From NCBI GenBank assembly GCA_900239685.1, contig OENT01000221.1:37415-101414 (forward strand): DNA of 64,000 nt. Reading direction: 5' to 3'. Position numbers and translations under genes: made by a program. The number at the start of each line of letters is the position of its first letter. Position 1 is the stretch's first letter. This DNA comes from Rotaria macrura (lineage: Eukaryota; Rotifera; Eurotatoria; Philodinida; Philodinidae). Below are positions 59,801 to 64,000 of the stretch, piece by piece. Under the pieces are notes generated by a model that searched no databases, was not told where the DNA came from, and worked only from the letters and a program-made list of their open reading frames with translations.

Positions 59801-62800
59801 TTCAATATAAATTTCTTTGGTCAAAAGTATTTGTTAATATGTTATTTGAGTCAATCCCAACAACAACAACAACAACAGCATCAGGATATCAATCTTCATC
59901 AACAACAAAAAAAGAGACGAGTAAATTGATTTTTCACTTTCGTGAACTATAGGAATGAATTCGTCTAATGAAGTATTACTGTTGATTTCACACGACGTTA
60001 AATCATGAACAAGCTCTTGTCAATGTTTCTAACGTAAAGTATAATTTTCAAGAAAGAAATTTGTCACCTAAATCGTTCATAGCCACTAACATATTCTGTG
60101 GAAATCGATTAAAATATCGACAATCTTTGGCAGGAAACGACAGATTACGTACAAAATAAGCTTTCGATTATGACCCGATAAGTCTCGTTTGAATATCCAA
60201 CCTGATGGGTCTATAATAGAACGATTTTCTTATTCTCATCGATAAATTTGTTATATTTGTCGTAGTCGCTTTGCATCCATGCATGCCTTTATAGGTATGA
60301 AATGCAGCGAGACATCTTTCATGGTTCATCAACGTGTAGCCGTGAGTGAAGATTAGTCTATTCAAATGCTTTTCTACTGCGTAAAACAATTCAACCATTT
60401 CTCTACGTGCAAAATTCAAAGTAGTGCTTCTGGAAGAGACTAAGATATTTATTTAGAATTCTCAAAGATCTACGAGTTCCAACTATTTTCTAACTCAATT
60501 GCAATTAATCAAGCATGAAAAAGTTTCATTTAAAACGAAATGTTTATTGTTGCTTCTTGTTTTTCGTTTCTTCTCAAAAGATATAATTCGAGCTAAATTT
60601 GAAAAATTATTTCATTCAAAAACGACAACAGAAAAATTAACCACTGATGAATTAACACAATCGATATGCCGTATAACAACGTTTTATCAAAAATTAATTC
60701 AAATATTAACTGAACTACGATTACAAATTCTTTGTGGTAAAAATTTTCTGTTTTTGTACGTTCAATATTTTCAAAAGAAAAACAATAATTTTTAGCTCTT
60801 TCATTACAAGATAGTTTAATCAGTAGTCTTTGGCAATTCTTAAACAATATTGGTCCAACATGTGGTTTAAAAGAATTATTGAAGATTTACGAAACGAATA
60901 AAGAAAACTATCATCCAATATTTGATTTACTTCAATTATTTTGTAATATTTGTTCATATCTTGCAACGTAAGATCATCAATATTCTATATCGTTGTTTGC
61001 TTTCTACTATTGAAAATGAAATAATTTTTGTTTGCATTTGTTTTTCAAGAGTTTTAGACGAAGAAGAAATGTATAAAGAACAGAAATATTTAACTCTCGA
61101 ATCATGGTCTCAACTTTGTTTATTTCTTAATCAATTCGTTTACCGTTTGATACGCATTGAATTTCAACGTACAATAACAACGTCGCCAAAATCGAAATTA
61201 GAAAATAATCTTTTGTATAAAACATTACATCAACTTCTTATTTTACTTCATGAACGAGATTCAAGAAAATCATTTACACCTGATTCACATTGGCTGATTC
61301 GGTAAATAATTATCCATAAGAAATCATATTGATTTCAATCGACGCAATTACTTTTTGTCTTTTACATCTTGTAAAACGGTCTTAGTTAGTTGATGTGATG
61401 GACTATTGTTTGAACATGTTGACTAGATTGAAAAAGGAGTTGTCATTACTATCTTCTTTTTCATCAAACTTTCTTTATTAATATCGAACAATATCGTATA
61501 GTGCTATACACTGACATTTTAATAGAAATAAACAGGCCATCGTTCATTTGCTTGGGAAAAAAGCACTATTGAAGTATAGATTTTCTAAAGAGATTCATGG
61601 CTGAGATCAAAATACAACCAGAATCATGTTGAATCACAAAATATCTCGACCTAGGACTCGATGATCGATCTATCGATGATTTATCCTATGTCGATTATTG
61701 TTTGACTAGAAATGAAACATGTTTTTCCTGAACTGTCAAGTTGTACGAACTTTCCGGATAATCTGCTCTTACGAGAAGTTTTGTAATACATCTAACCATT
61801 GAACAGAATTTATAAGGGTATGATACCGATGTTCATACCATAACCTAAGGTCAATTGTAGTTTTTTTGTTTACATCATGTATTTTATCTATCAATTACAC
61901 GGTCTTTTTCATGATAGACTGTTTTTCTCTATTTATGTTTAAATAGTGAAGTGAAATCCTCATCGTCATTTATGGCCGATCTTGAACGTGATGATTCATG
62001 TGCTTTGTATCTTCTCGAACAAATTCCTCATATTCTTACGTTTAAAGATGTACGTATATTTCTCACATATATTTATATTATATAGACTAAGCTAAGAGTA
62101 AAATAAACGATGAGCAGCATCAACTGATTGAACGAAAAACGAATAGAATCTCATGAATTAATCTTGTTCATGAACTATTTAGCTACGTAGTTCATATTTA
62201 TGTTTAGCGTGTTAAAATTCTTCAAATGTTTATTGAACATGACAAAGAAAAAGAATGCGGTGAAGTTTCACCGTTCAGACATCATTCACGAAATTATTAT
62301 GAAATTCATCGAACAAATCTATTTGGTGTATGTATAAAATGGTAGATGGAGAAAATTTGCATCCATATTTATCTACTTAAGGATGCGTTTCAATCATTAC
62401 GAAATGCACCATCAACGATATGGAAGAATACAATTCGTATAAGTTTTATTAATCAACAAGGTCTTGCTGAAGCGGGTATTGATCAAAATGGAATATTCAA
62501 AGAATTTATTCAAGAAGTAACTCGACAAGCATTCGATCCGGCATTTAATCTGTTTAAAGTATTCTATTCATTTTCGTTTCATTATTCATATCTCTTCGTG
62601 TTTGTTTAGGTGACAGAAAATCTCACATTGTATCCATCACCAATATCGGATCGAACTGAAAATTATCTATATCTTTTTAATTTCATTGGTAAAATCTTAG
62701 GCAAAGCTGTCTATGAACAAATTGTTTTGGATATTGAATTAGCACCATTCTTCTTACGTCATTTAATATCTGGAAAAAATCAAAATTATTCATGTTTTGA

Positions 62801-64000
62801 TGATTTAATGTTTTTTGATAGAGATCTTTATAATAATCTTAACTTTGTTAAAGTAAAATTTACAAATACAAAAAAATAAAAATTCAATGTCTTTCGTTTC
62901 ATTCTGTTCTATGTTTTTTTTTCAAAGCACTACGATGGTGATGTGTCATCATTGACATTAACGTATTCAATCGATGAAGATGTACTCGGTGAAATGGTTA
63001 CCTACGATATTAAACCATGTGGAAGACATATTAATGTAACCAATGATGATAAGTATGTGACAGTATCTTTCATTTTTAATAGAACTCACTCATAAAGTAT
63101 TCCACTTTCTCTGAGAATTTTTTATTCTGTCTAGTAAATATTCAAAGTATCATAATAAACTTTAAATAATTATACAGACATAGATTCACTTCCCGAGATA
63201 TATAAATTAGGTTCTATTCCTATCCACTAATTGACAATCCAATCATTATTACATTATATCCTTTGAACTCTTATAAAAAGTTCAGAAACACTATAAAAAT
63301 CTGTTTTGAGAATTTAGACAACTGAAATAGATTATCGATAGCTTTGAATACAGAACTATGTATATTGAGAATATTAACGAGTGATGCTTCAGTTCAAGGT
63401 ATCGAATGTGACTCGTTGTACATTGATCAAGTTACAGTAATCGTAGTGGTCGGTTAGATCAATGAATGGAACGAAATTCCCATGTATTGAGAAAAGAAAA
63501 TTTCTGTTTAAGTTATTTCTTTTACCGAACAGTTAAATACACCTATAGTCTTTATCAATGAGACTTCAAAGAAAACATCTGCATGATAGTTGATTTTATT
63601 TCATTGATCGAATTTTTAGAATTGTTTATATTCATCAAATGTCTGTTTATCGAACATATACACGTATTAAAAATCAAATAAAAATGTTTACTGAAGGTTT
63701 CAAAACACTAATGAAACCAGAATGGATTAATATGTTTTCTGTTCCTGAATTGCAGCAGTTGATATCTGGTGAATCATCTGATGTTGATCTTGAAGATCTC
63801 AAGTACGTTATAGTCGTAAAAATTGAAAAAATATCATCGTTCTTTCACATATGATTAATACTAGATCGAATGTTGTCTATCAAGGTGGTTATCATCGATC
63901 ACATCCAGTTATAAAATGGCTTTGGCAAACACTTGAACAAGATTTTTCAAGAGAAGAACGCGCACTTTTTCTTCGAGTTTGTTCGATTTGTGTTTTTCTT
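56888..64000 (+). CDS. UBE3B: HECT E3 ubiquitin ligase UBE3B, cut by the window end
   Basis: Ubiquitin ligase with an IQ motif and a C-terminal HECT domain. Twenty-one exons seen: 56888-57057, 57130-57200, 57269-57354, 57410-57466, 57526-57730, 58349-58434, 58496-58569, 58636-58741, 58799-58919, 58993-59194, 59769-59920, 60581-60736, 60796-60967, 61050-61301, 61947-62049, 62208-62327, 62382-62558, 62610-62852, 62928-63052, 63620-63802, 63865 to about 63976. They encode about 990 residues (human 1068). The start MFPKKSQ...DEAREARHREKKM matches human MFTLSQ...RQAREER. An IQ motif follows (ATTIQRTVRGYLVRKKY). Family blocks include LCYMLGNLVALASI, QYKFLWSKVF, LTELRLQILCG, RKSFTPDSHWLIR, then HECT: EAGIDQNGIFKEFIQEVTRQAFDPAFNLF, LYPSPISDRTENYLYLFNFIGKILGKAVYEQIVLDI, and KPEWINMFSVPELQQLISGESSDVDLEDLK. 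The catalytic cysteine lies beyond the edge. It is a single intact frame as far as visible. Confidence 0.93.
58020..58080. other. GC-rich patch in UBE3B intron 5
   Basis: A short G- and C-rich stretch (gggggatccaccccc and following bases) stands out in the 618-nt intron 57731-58348. It resembles the end of an old dispersed repeat, but no family, inverted repeat or target duplication was identified. Confidence 0.3.
59861..59880 (+). repeat. CAA triplet run coding poly-Thr
   Basis: A short aca/caa triplet run within UBE3B exon 11 that codes for about six Thr in a region (IPTTTTTTASGYQ) where the human protein is also variable. Confidence 0.7.

Noticed and set aside
1-64000. Spliced-leader RNA gene, CRISPR array, transposon with terminal repeats, retroelement or virus-like element
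   Set aside because: None was recognised on reading both strands; the few odd-composition patches lack ends or protein motifs.

Overview
The window looks like nuclear DNA from a small-genomed invertebrate, most probably a bdelloid rotifer of the Rotaria/Adineta type. The base composition is strongly AT-rich. Genes are broken by many short GT-AG introns (mostly 49-75 nt), spacing is tight, and every recognisable protein is a metazoan family. Most start codons lie 0-27 nt downstream of a good splice acceptor, as expected where mRNAs receive a trans-spliced leader; bdelloids are known to do this. The species call is an inference from style, not from a marker gene. No rRNA, CRISPR array, intact transposon or viral element was recognised.

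Layout, left to right: a beta-1,4-galactosyltransferase (601-3648, +); an unrecognised multi-pass membrane protein (4269-5014, +); a long disordered protein with membrane segments near its C-terminus (7306-8803, +); a tandem minus-strand pair, LAS1L ribosome-biogenesis nuclease (10611-13424) behind ARMH3 Golgi scaffold (13642-19457); a selenocysteine tRNA (19806-19892, +); a P5B-type ATPase of the ATP13A2/3 group (20874-38056, +). One 7.2-kb intron of the ATPase holds a minus-strand 5-HT2-like GPCR (27800-31743). Next come a Tudor-domain protein (38292-40877, +), a small protein with three NPxY motifs (42200-43933, +), the cytokinesis factor PRC1 (44044-46793, -), a three-Ig-domain, probably GPI-anchored adhesion protein (47642-49219, -), a UBASH3-like histidine phosphatase (50892-52422, +), an Arf-like GTPase without the switch-II glutamine (52573-53330, -), an EF-hand protein (53588-54564, +) and the HECT ligase UBE3B (56888 to the window end, +, cut before its catalytic cysteine).

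The exon models were built by hand from splice signals, reading phase and family motifs. Reading phase closes exactly for B4GALT, the 4269 membrane protein, LAS1L, ARMH3, the ATPase, the Tudor protein, PRC1, the Ig protein, the phosphatase, the GTPase and UBE3B up to the edge. The genes do not form one pathway; this is an ordinary gene-rich chromosome segment. The points of most interest are the acceptor-at-ATG pattern and tightly spaced same-strand pairs, the nested receptor, the selenocysteine tRNA, 13-14-nt microexons, introns of length 3n, alternative PRC1 C-termini, and a few divergent or unknown proteins.
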